Origin: Bradyrhizobium arachidis
GTDB lineage: Bacteria > Pseudomonadota > Alphaproteobacteria > Rhizobiales > Xanthobacteraceae
Assembly: GCF_024758505.1 (NCBI RefSeq)
Contig: NZ_CP077970.1
Location: 2,356,001-2,420,000, forward strand
DNA: 64,000 nucleotides
Direction of reading: 5' to 3'
Shown here: positions 55,168 through 63,964 of the stretch, piece by piece
How the letters are laid out: each line of letters starts with the position of its first letter
Position numbering within the stretch: the stretch's first letter is position 1
Notes under the pieces: generated by a model
What the model saw: the letters and a program-made list of their open reading frames with translations, nothing else
Told to the model about the DNA's origin: nothing
Databases searched by the model: none
Translations under genes and position numbers: made by a program

Positions 55168-55425
55168 ATGCCCAGATACTTCTTCAACACCCGCATCGGC
55201 GACGAATTGATCGTGGATCCTGACGGCGAGGATCTGCGCAATCCCGATCGCGCCTGGGAAGTGGCGCGGCAGATGATCCTGGAAGTCCTGAAATCGGAAG
55301 GGACGCAGCCGGCGCTGCTCGAGGCCGTCATCGAGGTCACCGACACCGATGGCGAAATCGTGCTGGAGTTTCCCTTCACCGAGGCGCTCTTGGACATGCC
55401 GGATAAGTCCGCCACCCGGCACTGA
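55168..55425 (+). CDS. DUF6894 family small protein
   Basis: An 85-residue protein: MPRYFFNTRIGDELIVDPDG EDLRNPDRAWEVARQMILEV and a C-terminal ..VTDTDGEIVLEFPFTEAL. The MPRYFF..DPDGxDL opening is that of a very common rhizobial family of unknown function (DUF6894). The in-frame codons before 55168 are not family-like. It stands alone between pqqA (divergent) and the amidase. Confidence 0.8.
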   Translation: MPRYFFNTRIGDELIVDPDGEDLRNPDRAWEVARQMILEVLKSEGTQPALLEAVIEVTDTDGEIVLEFPFTEALLDMPDKSATRH

Positions 55426-55508
55426 TTTCTCTGCTTTCGCCCCCGTGGAATCCGCATGGCTTTGACCGATGAGCGGGGTTAAAAGACCCCGGTCATACGG
55501 AGTAAGTC

Positions 55509-56909
55509 ATGCAAGATCTCTGGCGCCTGTCGGCCGCCGACCTCGCCGCCCTCGTCCGGTCAAGGAAAGTGTCCGCCAAGGAGGCCGCCGAAGCCGGGCT
55601 CGCCCGGCTCGATGCCGTCAATCCCCGGCTCAATGCCGTGATCGACCACCGGCCGGAGGATGTGCTCAAGCAGGCCGCAAGCGTCGATGCCGCCATCGCC
55701 CGGGGCGAGGATCCGGGCCTCTTGGCGGGCGTGCCCGTCACGGTGAAGGTCAATGTCGACCAGGAGGGCTTTGCCACCACCAACGGCCTCAAGCTTCAGC
55801 GCGACATCATCGCAAAAGTCGACAATCCCGTGGTCGCAAACTTGCGCAAGGCCGGCGCCGTCATTCTCGGGCGGACCAACTGCCCGGCCTTCTCCTATCG
55901 CTGGTTCACGACCAATCTGATCCATGGCGACACCAAGAATCCGCGCGATGCCTCGCTGACCCCGGGCGGCTCGTCCGGCGGCGCCGGCTCGGCGGTCGCG
56001 GCCGGCATCGGCCATATCGCCCATGGCACCGATATCGCCGGCTCTATCCGCTATCCCGCCTATGCCTGCGGCGTGCACGGCCTGCGCCCGACCGTCGGCC
56101 GCATCCCGGCCTTCAACGCCGCGCTGCCGGAGCGCCCGATCGGGCCGCAGATCAGCGCGGTCTCGGGCCCGCTTGCGCGCACGATCAACGACATCAGGAT
56201 ATCGCTCGCCGCGATGGCCGCGCGCGATCCGCGCGATCCCTGGTGGGTCCCGGCGCCTTTGGAAGGCCCCGCGGTGCCGAAGCGCGCCGCGCTCTGCCTC
56301 AACCCGGATGGACTTGCGACCGCACCGGAGGTGAAGGCCGCGGTCAGCGACGCCGGCAAGCGACTCGAGCGGGCAGGGTGGACTGTGGAGGTGATCGAGA
56401 ACACCCCGCCGATGCGCGAGCCGGTCGAGTGGCAGACAAAACTCTGGCTCGGCGATGCCTATGAGGCGCAGCTCGAGGCCGCCGAGCGCGAGGGCGATCC
56501 CGGTGCGCTCGCGTGCCTGCGCGGCAACCGCGCCAAGGTGACGCCATTCGATCAGGCGAATTATGCCAAGGCGCTGATCCGCCGCGCGACGCTGACGCGC
56601 GAGTGGCTCTTGTTCCTCGAAAAATACGCGGTGCTGTTGACGCCGGTCTCCGGCGAGTTGCCGTTCCCTGATCAACTCGATAGCAAGGACGAGGCGTCGT
56701 TCAAGCGGGTCTGGGAAGCGCAGTTGCCGCAGATTGCCATTCCCTTCATGGGGCTGCCGGGGCTTGCGGTCTCGACCGGCCTCGTCGGCAAGGCTCCCGT
56801 CGGCGTGCATGTCGTGTCCGGCCGCTATCGCGAGGATCTGTGTCTGCTCGCAGGCGAGGCGATCGAGGCGGGCGGCGTGCCGCCGTCGCCGATCGACCCC
56901 GTGGCTTAA
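55509..56909 (+). CDS. Amidase signature family hydrolase
   Basis: A 466-residue amidase with the Ser-cisSer-Lys triad: Lys80 (GVPVTVKVNVDQEG), Ser155 (LTPGGSSGGAGSAV) and nucleophile Ser179 (GTDIAGSIRYPAYACG). GatA-like features such as the surrounding gatC/gatB are absent, so it is a free-standing amidase; the natural amide is unknown. It is followed after 3 bp by glutathione peroxidase and then DUF3297, apparently one transcript. Confidence 0.9.
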   Translation: MQDLWRLSAADLAALVRSRKVSAKEAAEAGLARLDAVNPRLNAVIDHRPEDVLKQAASVDAAIARGEDPGLLAGVPVTVKVNVDQEGFATTNGLKLQRDIIAKVDNPVVANLRKAGAVILGRTNCPAFSYRWFTTNLIHGDTKNPRDASLTPGGSSGGAGSAVAAGIGHIAHGTDIAGSIRYPAYACGVHGLRPTVGRIPAFNAALPERPIGPQISAVSGPLARTINDIRISLAAMAARDPRDPWWVPAPLEGPAVPKRAALCLNPDGLATAPEVKAAVSDAGKRLERAGWTVEVIENTPPMREPVEWQTKLWLGDAYEAQLEAAEREGDPGALACLRGNRAKVTPFDQANYAKALIRRATLTREWLLFLEKYAVLLTPVSGELPFPDQLDSKDEASFKRVWEAQLPQIAIPFMGLPGLAVSTGLVGKAPVGVHVVSGRYREDLCLLAGEAIEAGGVPPSPIDPVA

Positions 56910-56912
56910 GCG

Positions 56913-57389
56913 ATGTCTGATATCTACGACTTCAAGGCCAACTCGCTGCTCGGCGAGGAGGTGCCCATGCGCCGCTTCGAGGGCCAGGTGCTGCTCATCG
57001 TCAACACCGCGAGCAAATGCGGTTTCACGCCGCAATATCGCGGGCTCGAGGATCTGCATCGCGATTTCTCGCCGCGCGGTTTTGCGGTGCTCGGCTTTCC
57101 CTGCAACCAGTTCGGCGCGCAGGAGCCGGGCCAGGCCAGCGAGATCCTGGAGTTCTGCTCGACCCAGTACGACGTCACCTTTCCTTTGTTCGAGAAGATC
57201 GACGTCAACGGGGCCAATGCCCATCCTTTGTATGAGTACCTGAAACGTCAGCAATCCGGCCTGTTAGGGGCCTCCATCAAATGGAATTTCACGAAATTCC
57301 TGGTGGATCGCGCGGGCAAGGTCGTGGCGCGCCATGCGCCGACGGCGCGCCCCGAGGGGCTGCGCCACCAAATCGAAACACTGTTGTAA
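56913..57389 (+). CDS. gpx: Glutathione peroxidase (Cys type)
   Basis: A 158-residue peroxidase with peroxidatic Cys36 (NTASKCGFTPQYRGLEDLH), the LGFPCNQFGAQEPG motif containing the catalytic Gln and a possible resolving Cys, and WNFTKFLVDRAGKV. Bacterial members of this type often use thioredoxin. It reduces hydroperoxides in the cytoplasm. The start ATG is 3 bp after the amidase stop. Confidence 0.95.
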   Translation: MSDIYDFKANSLLGEEVPMRRFEGQVLLIVNTASKCGFTPQYRGLEDLHRDFSPRGFAVLGFPCNQFGAQEPGQASEILEFCSTQYDVTFPLFEKIDVNGANAHPLYEYLKRQQSGLLGASIKWNFTKFLVDRAGKVVARHAPTARPEGLRHQIETLL

Positions 57390-57400
57390 GCGAGACAATC

Positions 57401-57643
57401 ATGAGCGACGAATTTCCGGACCGCCTGTCGGTCGATCCGAACAGCCCGTACTACAACGCGGACATCCTGGCGCGCGACGTCGGCATCCGCTTCAAGGGCA
57501 TCGAGAAGACCAATGTCGAGGAATACTGCATCAGCGAGGGCTGGGTCCGCGTCACCGCCGGCAATGCCAAGGACCGCCACGGCAACCCGCTGACCATCAA
57601 GGTGCATGGGCCCGTAGAGCCGTATTTCAGGGATAAGAAATGA
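57401..57643 (+). CDS. DUF3297 family protein
   Basis: An 80-residue protein, MSDEFPDRLSVDPNSPYYNA then ..GIRFKGIEKTNVEEYCISEG and a Lys/Gly-rich end (KVHGPVEPYFRDKK). This is the DUF3297 pattern, small conserved proteins of unknown function. It starts 11 bp after the glutathione peroxidase stop, so it probably shares its mRNA. The in-frame codons before 57401 overlap gpx and are not used. Confidence 0.85.
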   Translation: MSDEFPDRLSVDPNSPYYNADILARDVGIRFKGIEKTNVEEYCISEGWVRVTAGNAKDRHGNPLTIKVHGPVEPYFRDKK

Positions 57644-57690
57644 CGGCGAAGCCGTCGTTGCAATGTGAAGGCGCGCGTTCGAATGCATCA

Positions 57691-57849
57691 CCGTCACCCT
57701 GAGGTGCTCGCCTCTTCGGCGAGCCTCGAAGGGCGACGGCCCGGCTGCACCTCGGCCGTTCATCCTTCGAGGCTGTCCGTGGGACGCGATGCGTCCCACG
57801 GCTCGCACCTCCAGCGACAACGGCTTTGCCGTTGCGCGGGGATGACGGG
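57691..57849. repeat. Intergenic repeat, family E (CCGTCACCCTGAGGTGC type)
   Basis: CCGTCACCCTGAGGTGCTCG on the left, an inner GAGCCTCGAAGGGCGACGG / TTCATCCTTCGAGGCT pair, a CGTGGGACGCGATGCGTCCCACG hairpin split across two 10-bp arms, and a closing GGGATGACGG. It fills most of the 250-bp DUF3297-tarD spacer. No gene is visible. Confidence 0.8.
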
Positions 57850-57893
57850 GAGACAGTCGACGAACTTCCTCTCGACCACCGAAGGCCAAGCCC

Positions 57894-59063
57894 ATGTCCG
57901 TCCGCATCGTCGACGTCCGCGAGATCACAAAGCCGATCTCCTCGCCGATCCGCAACGCCTATATCGACTTCACCAAGATGACGACGAGCCTGGTTGCCGT
58001 CGTCACCGACGTGATGCGCGACGGCAAGCGCGTCGTCGGCTACGGCTTCAATTCCAACGGCCGTTACGGGCAGGGCGGCCTGATCCGCGAACGGTTTGCC
58101 GCGCGCATCCTCGAAGCCGAGCCGAACTCGCTGCTCGATGCGGCCGGCGACAATCTCGATCCGGACAAGGTCTGGGCCGCGATGATGACCAACGAGAAAC
58201 CGGGCGGCCATGGCGAGCGCTCGGTCGCGGTCGGCACCATCGACATGGCGGTGTGGGACGCGGTGGCCAAGATCGCGGGCAAGCCGCTGTTTCGCTTGCT
58301 CGCGGAACGTCACGGCGTGACCGCCAATCCGCGCGTCTTCGTCTATGCCGCCGGTGGCTACTACTATCCCGGCAAGGATCTTTCGATGCTGCGCGGCGAG
58401 ATGCGCGGTTATCTTGATCGCGGCTACAATGTCGTGAAGATGAAGATCGGCGGCGCGCCGATCGCAGAAGACCGCGAACGCATCGAGGCGGTGCTGAAGG
58501 AGATCGGCCAGGACGCGCAGCTCGCGGTCGACGCCAACGGCCGCTTCGACCTGGAGACCGCGATCGCCTACGCAAAAATGCTGCGGGACTATCCGCTGTT
58601 CTGGTACGAGGAGGCCGGCGATCCCCTCGACTATGCGTTGCAGGCCGCGCTCGCCGACTTCTATCCGGGCCCGATGGCGACCGGCGAAAACCTCTTCAGC
58701 CATCAGGACGCGCGCAACCTCATCCGCCACGGCGGCATGCGGCCGGACCGCGACTGGTTGCAATTCGACTGCGCCCTGTCCTACGGCCTCTGCGAATATC
58801 AGCGCACGCTGGAGGTGCTGAAGACCCACGGCTGGTCGCCGAGCCGCTGCATTCCGCATGGCGGCCACCAGATGTCCCTCAACATCGCCGCCGGCCTCGG
58901 CCTTGGCGGTAATGAGAGCTATCCCGACCTGTTCCAGCCCTATGGCGGCTTCCCCGACGGCGTGCGCGTCGAGAGCGGCCATATCACCATGCCGGATTTG
59001 CCCGGCATCGGGTTCGAGGGGAAGTCGGATCTCTACAAGGAAATGAAGGCGCTGGCGGAGTAG
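57894..59063 (+). CDS. tarD: D-tartrate dehydratase (mandelate racemase/enolase superfamily)
   Basis: A 389-residue enolase-superfamily protein. Metal ligands are Asp213 (AVDANGRF), Glu239 (FWYEEAGDP) and Glu265 (ATGENLFS). The base Lys184 is in VKMKIGG and His322 in CIPHGGHQ; Lys102 is also present. These positions and the length are those I recall for the characterised D-tartrate dehydratase of Bradyrhizobium japonicum, so substrate as well as fold can be called with fair confidence. It dehydrates D-tartrate to oxaloacetate. No transporter or regulator is adjacent; a repeat lies just upstream. Confidence 0.9.
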   Translation: MSVRIVDVREITKPISSPIRNAYIDFTKMTTSLVAVVTDVMRDGKRVVGYGFNSNGRYGQGGLIRERFAARILEAEPNSLLDAAGDNLDPDKVWAAMMTNEKPGGHGERSVAVGTIDMAVWDAVAKIAGKPLFRLLAERHGVTANPRVFVYAAGGYYYPGKDLSMLRGEMRGYLDRGYNVVKMKIGGAPIAEDRERIEAVLKEIGQDAQLAVDANGRFDLETAIAYAKMLRDYPLFWYEEAGDPLDYALQAALADFYPGPMATGENLFSHQDARNLIRHGGMRPDRDWLQFDCALSYGLCEYQRTLEVLKTHGWSPSRCIPHGGHQMSLNIAAGLGLGGNESYPDLFQPYGGFPDGVRVESGHITMPDLPGIGFEGKSDLYKEMKALAE

Positions 59064-59094
59064 GGCCGGGCTTTGTTTACAGCCCCGAACTCAA

Positions 59095-59182
59095 CCGTCA
59101 TGCCCGGGCTTGTCCCGGGCATCCACGTTCTTTCGTGAGGCAACAAGGACGTGGATGGCCGGGACAAGCCCGGCCATGACGA
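59095..59182. repeat. Palindromic intergenic repeat, family A, copy 2
   Basis: CCGTCATGCCCGGGCTTGTC at the left pairs with GGGACAAGCCCGGCCATGAC then G at the right; inner arms ATCCACGTTC / GGACGTGGAT. It matches the copy at 3711-3797 in layout and is likewise followed by a family B element. Confidence 0.87.
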
Positions 59183-59212
59183 TGCGGATGGTCCTCGACA
59201 ATCTTTCAACAC

Positions 59213-59292
59213 GTCATTGCGAGCGTAGCGAAGCAATCCAGATTGTCTCCGCGGTGGGACTCTGGATTGCTTCGCTACGCTCGCAATGACGG
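59213..59292. repeat. Palindromic intergenic repeat, family B, copy 2
   Basis: CGTCATTGCGAGCGTAGCGA then AGCAATCCAGA is an almost perfect mirror of TCTGGATTGCTTCGCTACGC then TCGCAATGACG, giving a stem of over 30 bp. It lies 6 bp from the malonyl-CoA decarboxylase stop, between convergent genes, and could terminate both transcripts. Confidence 0.87.
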
Positions 59293-59298
59293 GTGCCC

Positions 59299-60651
59299 CT
59301 ACGACAACCGCATATCCAGCAGCCGTCGGCCTTCGCTCTTCAACAGCTTCTTCACGGCGCTCGAGGCAGCGATCTCGCCTTGGTTGTAATAGGCCTCGTG
59401 GTTCTTCTCGATGTCGTCGAGGCGGTAGAGGTAGTTGACCATGATGCCGGCGGATTCGCGCAGGCCCTTTGGCGAGAGGTCCCCGAGCCAGTTGATGCGC
59501 TCGAGCCGGGCGCCGTTGCCGAGATGGAAGCGGGCGACGGAATCGATCAGCCGTCCCTTCGACGTGCGCGCCTTCAGGAAGTAGTACGCGGCGAGCGGCT
59601 CCACCACGCTGCGCAACTGCGCGGTCGTCTCCGCGTTCTCGAACCATTTTGGCTCGTCGAGATGCTTTAGCATCTCGCGGTCCTCATCCGAGAGCGGAAG
59701 ATCCTTGTCCTGTTTCAGCCATGGCATGAAGCCCGGCACCGGCGACAGCGTCACGAAGGTGTCGAGCTTCGGCAGCTCGCGGCGCAGCTCCTCGACCACC
59801 TGCTTGATCAGGAAGCTGCCGAAGGAAATGCCGCCAAGGCCGCGCTGGGTGTTGGAGATCGAATAGAACACGGCGGTGCGCGCGCGCTCGCTTGCCACCA
59901 ACGGGCGGTCGACGGCGAGCAGCGGCGCAATCGCGCCGGGAATGGTCTCGGTCAGCGCCACTTCGACGAAGATCAGCGGCTCGTCCACCATCGCCGGATG
60001 GAAGAAGGCGTAGCAGCGGCGGTCGACTGGATCGATGCGGCGGCGCAGATCATCCCAGTCGCTGATCTCGTGCACGGCTTCGTAGCGGATGATCTTTTCG
60101 AGGATGTTGGCCGGTGTCGACCAGTCGATCCTGCGCAGCACGAGAAACCCCCTGTTGAACCACGAAGAGAGAAGATGCACGACGTCGCGGTCGAGCGCGG
60201 TGAGATCCGTGTGTCCGTTCATCATGCCGAGCAGGTCGGCGCGCATGGCGACGAGATCGCCGGTGCCGCCGGGCGCGCGGTTGAGGCGGCGGATCAGCTC
60301 CTGCCGGCGCGGCTCCGACGCGAAATGCAGGCCGCTTGCGTCCTCGTCGCTCGGCTGCGATCGCCATTTCTCGACCGCCTGCGCCAGCTTTTCGCGGTCA
60401 GGGCCGAAATCGCGCACCAGCGCTTCGAAGAAGGCGCGGCGTTCCGTTGCATCGAGCTCCTGGTAGAGATCGAGCACCTCGCGCGCCATCGCCGTGCCGG
60501 AAGCTTCGCCGGCGCCCGAGAGCAGGGCACCGCAGAGCGCGATCATGCCGTCGGCATCCTGCCTGGTGTCCGAGGCGCCGGCGCGGCGGAGCAGCGTGCG
60601 GCCACGCTCGGAAATCGTGGTCAGGAGGTCGGAGAAGAAGGCGTTGGCCAT
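59299..60651 (-). CDS. Malonyl-CoA decarboxylase
   Basis: A 450-residue enzyme with an N-terminal helical bundle and a C-terminal GNAT-fold catalytic domain. Family motifs are VFYSISNTQRGLGGISFGSF (catalytic Ser region), LVASERARTAV, LSPVPGFMPWL and ARFHLGNGARLERINWLGDL (catalytic His), then GIMVNYLYRLDDIEKNHEAY. It converts malonyl-CoA to acetyl-CoA; rhizobial forms are often called MatA when next to matB and matC, which are not adjacent here. No partner genes are visible. Confidence 0.93.
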   Translation of the reverse strand: MANAFFSDLLTTISERGRTLLRRAGASDTRQDADGMIALCGALLSGAGEASGTAMAREVLDLYQELDATERRAFFEALVRDFGPDREKLAQAVEKWRSQPSDEDASGLHFASEPRRQELIRRLNRAPGGTGDLVAMRADLLGMMNGHTDLTALDRDVVHLLSSWFNRGFLVLRRIDWSTPANILEKIIRYEAVHEISDWDDLRRRIDPVDRRCYAFFHPAMVDEPLIFVEVALTETIPGAIAPLLAVDRPLVASERARTAVFYSISNTQRGLGGISFGSFLIKQVVEELRRELPKLDTFVTLSPVPGFMPWLKQDKDLPLSDEDREMLKHLDEPKWFENAETTAQLRSVVEPLAAYYFLKARTSKGRLIDSVARFHLGNGARLERINWLGDLSPKGLRESAGIMVNYLYRLDDIEKNHEAYYNQGEIAASSAVKKLLKSEGRRLLDMRLS

Positions 60652-60784
60652 TTGGTCTTTCTTGGGGACTTTCGTATCCGGATCTGCGCGCTGCGGAAGA
60701 TTACACAGGATTTGGGTGGAAGCCGATCACAATCAAGCGCAGGATGTTTGCATCTTTAGTTGTCCCATGCGCCGCAAGGAACGC

Positions 60785-60921
60785 TGTCATGCCCCGCCAC
60801 CCGGTCGGCGCGAAGCGCCGCCGGATGACAGGCTCCGGCGGGGCATCCAGTAGACACCAGCATCGAGAGTCAATCGACAGGCCGCGGCGTACTGGATCGC
60901 CCGATTAAATCGGGCGATGAC
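60785..60921. repeat. Intergenic repeat, family F (TGTCATGCCCCGC type)
   Basis: Nested palindromes: TGTCATGCCCCGCC..GGCGGGGCATCCAGTA, GGCGCGAAGCGCC, and a right end TACTGGATCGCCCGATTAAA with ATCGGGCGATGACT. It lies between the 5' side of the malonyl-CoA decarboxylase gene and the 3' end of the AraC gene. No gene is visible in 60652-60934. Confidence 0.8.
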
Positions 60922-60934
60922 TCCCAGTGTGTGG

Positions 60935-61744
60935 CTACTCTTTCCTTGCAAATTCCGTCGGCGTCCGTCCCGTGACCTGGCGGAACGCGGCCGAGAACGC
61001 GGGAACGCTGGCATAGCCGAGCTGTGCCGCGAGCTGTTTTACCGAGACATTGGCATCCGTCGACAGTCGTTCGATTGCCGCCGCGACGCGGGCGCGCTGG
61101 CACCAGCTCTTGAAGCTCAGTTGCGTTTCCGCCGAGAACAGCCGCGACAGCGTGCGCGCGGAGGTTCCCACCTCGCGCGCCAGCGTCTCGATCTCGTGGA
61201 TGCCGGTGGGATCGTCGAGCACGATCAACGCTGCGCGCCGGCAGCGCGGCTCGCGCGGCAGGGGAACGAAGGTCGCGGAGTCCTCGGCCTGGTGCAACTC
61301 CAGCATCACCAGCCGCACCAGCAGCTCGGTACGCTCGGAGGTGTTGCGCGCGTCGAACAAAGCCAGGATCGCCTGATTGAGCAGCGGCGACACCCGCACA
61401 ACGAATTCCTTGGTCAATCCCTCATAGCGCTGCTCGCGCTTCAGCCAGGCCAGGTCGAAATACAGCGTGCGCATCTCGATGTCGGCGAGCAAGTCGATGG
61501 CGTGCTCGAGCCCGGCCGGCACCCAGACCGCGCGGTCCGGCGGCACCAGCCAGCGCCCCTCGGGCGTCGTCACCTGCATCGTGCCCTTGGCCGCATAGAT
61601 CAGCTGGGCCTCGCGGTGCATGTGCAGGTCGATCCGCATGCCCTTGGGATAGTCGCGCGCAACCAGGTGCACGCCGGCAGGCGACAGATGGTTGCTCCGG
61701 ACCTCCCGGAGGATTGGCGTTTCCACGACAGTCATTGGCGGCAT
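60935..61744 (-). CDS. AraC family transcriptional regulator
   Basis: A 269-residue regulator with an N-terminal cupin sensor domain (HMHREAQLIYAAKGTMQVTT; WVPAGLEHAIDLL) and a C-terminal pair of helix-turn-helices (IETLAREVGTSARTLSRLFS; VKQLAAQLGYASVPAFSAAF, then RQVTGRTPTEF). It is divergent from an MFS transporter with a 77-bp shared upstream region, so it likely controls that gene. The effector is unknown. Confidence 0.93.
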   Translation of the reverse strand: MPPMTVVETPILREVRSNHLSPAGVHLVARDYPKGMRIDLHMHREAQLIYAAKGTMQVTTPEGRWLVPPDRAVWVPAGLEHAIDLLADIEMRTLYFDLAWLKREQRYEGLTKEFVVRVSPLLNQAILALFDARNTSERTELLVRLVMLELHQAEDSATFVPLPREPRCRRAALIVLDDPTGIHEIETLAREVGTSARTLSRLFSAETQLSFKSWCQRARVAAAIERLSTDANVSVKQLAAQLGYASVPAFSAAFRQVTGRTPTEFARKE

Positions 61745-61795
61745 CCCGTCATGGCTCCGACATATAACTCATTTCGGGCAAAGATTCAGGCCCGC

Positions 61796-61818
61796 CAGGA
61801 AACGCCGCAGGAAACGCC
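61796..61818 (+). repeat. 11-bp tandem direct repeat before the MFS gene
   Basis: CAGGAAACGCC occurs twice (61796-61806 and 61808-61818), one base apart, and the second copy carries the probable ribosome site AGGAAA of the MFS gene starting at 61822. It could be an operator half-site pair for the divergent AraC regulator or a small duplication. Confidence 0.6.
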
Positions 61819-61821
61819 TTC

Positions 61822-63015
61822 ATGAACAGTCCCAGCCGGGTCATCAGCTTCGTCAACGCCGGCCACTTCATCGACCATTATTCGATGCTGATCTTTGCTG
61901 CCGCCGTCATCATCATGGGGCCGGCGCTCGGCATGGCCTATTCGGAGCTGTTGCCCTATGCGACGCCCGGCTTCGTGGCGTTCGGCGCCGGATCGCTGCT
62001 CACCGGCTGGCTCGGCGATCGCTGGAGCCGCCGCCACATGATGCTGATCTTCTTCCTCGGCATCGGCGCGTCCATGATCTCGGTCGGCTTTGTGCAGACG
62101 CCGGCCCAACTCGGCGCCGCCCTGCTGGCGATCGGCATTTTTGCCTCGATCTACCATCCCGTCGGCACGGCCATGATCGTGTCCTATGCCGAAAAGCTCG
62201 GCCGCGAGATGGGCATCAACGGCGTCTGGGGCAATCTCGGCGTGGCGTCGTCGGCGCTCGTCACCGGCGTGATCGGGCAATATTTTGGCTGGCGCTATGC
62301 CTTCATCATCCCCGGCGTGGTCACGATGCTGATCGGCGTGGTCTTCGCGCTGTCAGTCGTGCACGAGGACCGCAAGGGATCGAAGCAGGCCGCGGCGCAA
62401 GCGCGCGTCGCGAAGGAGGACATGTGGCGCGTGATCCTCGCGCTGCTGATCGTAGTGATCGCGATCTCCACCACCTTCAACGCCGTGACGGTGGCGCTGC
62501 CAAAGCTGTTTGCCGAGCGGCTTGCCGATCTCACCAGCAGCCCGGCGCTGCTCGGGGTGATTGCGGCCGGCGTCTATGTGTTCGGCGCGATGACCCAGTA
62601 CACGATCGGCCGTCTGCTCGATCACTACTCGCTGAAGACGGTGGCGCTGCCGCTGTCCTTCATGCTGGCGCCGTTCCTGTATCTGGCGGCGAGCCTACAA
62701 AACCTGCCGCTGATTTTGGTTTCGATCGGCATCGTCATGGGTGCGTTCGGGCAGGTCACGGTCAACGACGCCATGGTCGGCAAATACACCACCGAAGAGT
62801 GGCGCTCGCGCGCCTATGCGGTGCGCTATTTCGTCGGCTTCACGGCCGCGGGCGCGTCCGTCGGCCTGGTCGCCTGGCTCTACGAGCAGGGCGGTTTTGT
62901 CACCATGCTGCACGCCTTTGCTGCGCTCTGCCTGCTGGCGATCGCAGCGGCGATCATCCTGCCGCGCGAGATCCGAACCCCCTCAGTCGTCCTGAGGCCG
63001 AGCCCGGCCGAGTAG
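61822..63015 (+). CDS. MFS transporter
   Basis: A 397-residue permease with about 12 hydrophobic helices and the cytoplasmic loop GWLGDRWSRRHMMLIFFLGI characteristic of the major facilitator superfamily (GxLaDrxGrrr loop between helices 2 and 3). The N-terminus NAGHFIDHYSMLIFAAAVII and ASIYHPVGTAMIVSYAEKLG resemble fosmidomycin-resistance-like MFS proteins. The substrate is not evident. It is divergent from the AraC gene and not followed closely by another gene. Confidence 0.92.
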   Translation: MNSPSRVISFVNAGHFIDHYSMLIFAAAVIIMGPALGMAYSELLPYATPGFVAFGAGSLLTGWLGDRWSRRHMMLIFFLGIGASMISVGFVQTPAQLGAALLAIGIFASIYHPVGTAMIVSYAEKLGREMGINGVWGNLGVASSALVTGVIGQYFGWRYAFIIPGVVTMLIGVVFALSVVHEDRKGSKQAAAQARVAKEDMWRVILALLIVVIAISTTFNAVTVALPKLFAERLADLTSSPALLGVIAAGVYVFGAMTQYTIGRLLDHYSLKTVALPLSFMLAPFLYLAASLQNLPLILVSIGIVMGAFGQVTVNDAMVGKYTTEEWRSRAYAVRYFVGFTAAGASVGLVAWLYEQGGFVTMLHAFAALCLLAIAAAIILPREIRTPSVVLRPSPAE

Positions 63016-63118
63016 CAGGTCTCGCCGCGGATATTTCAGCCTTGCGTTCGATCTGAGATATCGTGCAGTCTGTGAGGATAATTCCATCGACCCTTTTTAG
63101 AACCAGGACATTTGTCAA

Positions 63119-63964
63119 ATGCCAGAGCCAACGCCAAATCCCCGTGGTGCAGAGTTTTGGAACAACACGATGGGGCACACATGGGTTTCGCAGCAAGCCG
63201 TGATCAGTGACGTCTTCACATCGGTCACGCGCGTCAGCCTTGATGCCGCGGCAGTAGAGCCGGGCGAGCACGTGATCGATGTCGGATGCGGCACCGGCGA
63301 CACATTGTTGGCCTTTGCCAAGGTTGTTGGACCATCCGGCGCCGTGTTGGGCGTCGACGTCTCAGTCCCCATGCTCGACTTCGCCAAGCATCGCGCCGCC
63401 GAGGCGACACTTGGTAACGCGGCCTTTGCACTGGCCGACGCGACGAGCTACGCCTTCGAGCCGCGCTGGGCGGATCTGGTCTATTCGCGGTTCGGCGTGA
63501 TGTTCTTCGATGACCCTGTCAGGGCCTTCACCAATATCCGCAGCGGCATGAAGGCGGGCGGGCGTTTGGTATTCGTCTGTTTTCGGACCATGCCGGAGAG
63601 TCCGTGGTTTGGTGTGCCGATCGAGGCTGCACGGCCGCATCTGCCGCCTCAACTGCCGGTGGATCCGTTGGCACCGGGGATGTTTTCGTTCGCGCGCGAG
63701 GAGCGCCTGCGAGGCATTCTGGCCGGGGCTGGGTTTCGCGAGATAGAGATCAAGGCGACCGACGTCCCGATCGATGGCAAGGACACCGCAACAAGCATGG
63801 CGTTCATCACGCAGGCTGGCCCGTTGCCTGCGCTCCTCGAAAATGCCTCGGACGAGCAACGGATGCGCGCCACGGAAGCGGTTCGCAACGCGCTCGCCGC
63901 AAATATCGGACCAGACGGGCGCGGCCTGCATGTGGGTCTGTGGCTTGTGTCGGCGCTGGCTTAA
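63119..63964 (+). CDS. Class I SAM-dependent methyltransferase
   Basis: A 281-residue methyltransferase: motif I HVIDVGCGTGDTLLAFAKVV, then AVLGVDVSVPMLDFAKHRAA with the acidic residue ending strand 2, ADATSYAFEPRWADLVYSRF (motif II/III) and RSGMKAGGRLVFVCFRTMPE. The fold resembles UbiE/MenG-like enzymes, but the substrate cannot be told. It is alone on the plus strand at the right end of the window, 103 bp after the MFS gene. Confidence 0.9.
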   Translation: MPEPTPNPRGAEFWNNTMGHTWVSQQAVISDVFTSVTRVSLDAAAVEPGEHVIDVGCGTGDTLLAFAKVVGPSGAVLGVDVSVPMLDFAKHRAAEATLGNAAFALADATSYAFEPRWADLVYSRFGVMFFDDPVRAFTNIRSGMKAGGRLVFVCFRTMPESPWFGVPIEAARPHLPPQLPVDPLAPGMFSFAREERLRGILAGAGFREIEIKATDVPIDGKDTATSMAFITQAGPLPALLENASDEQRMRATEAVRNALAANIGPDGRGLHVGLWLVSALA

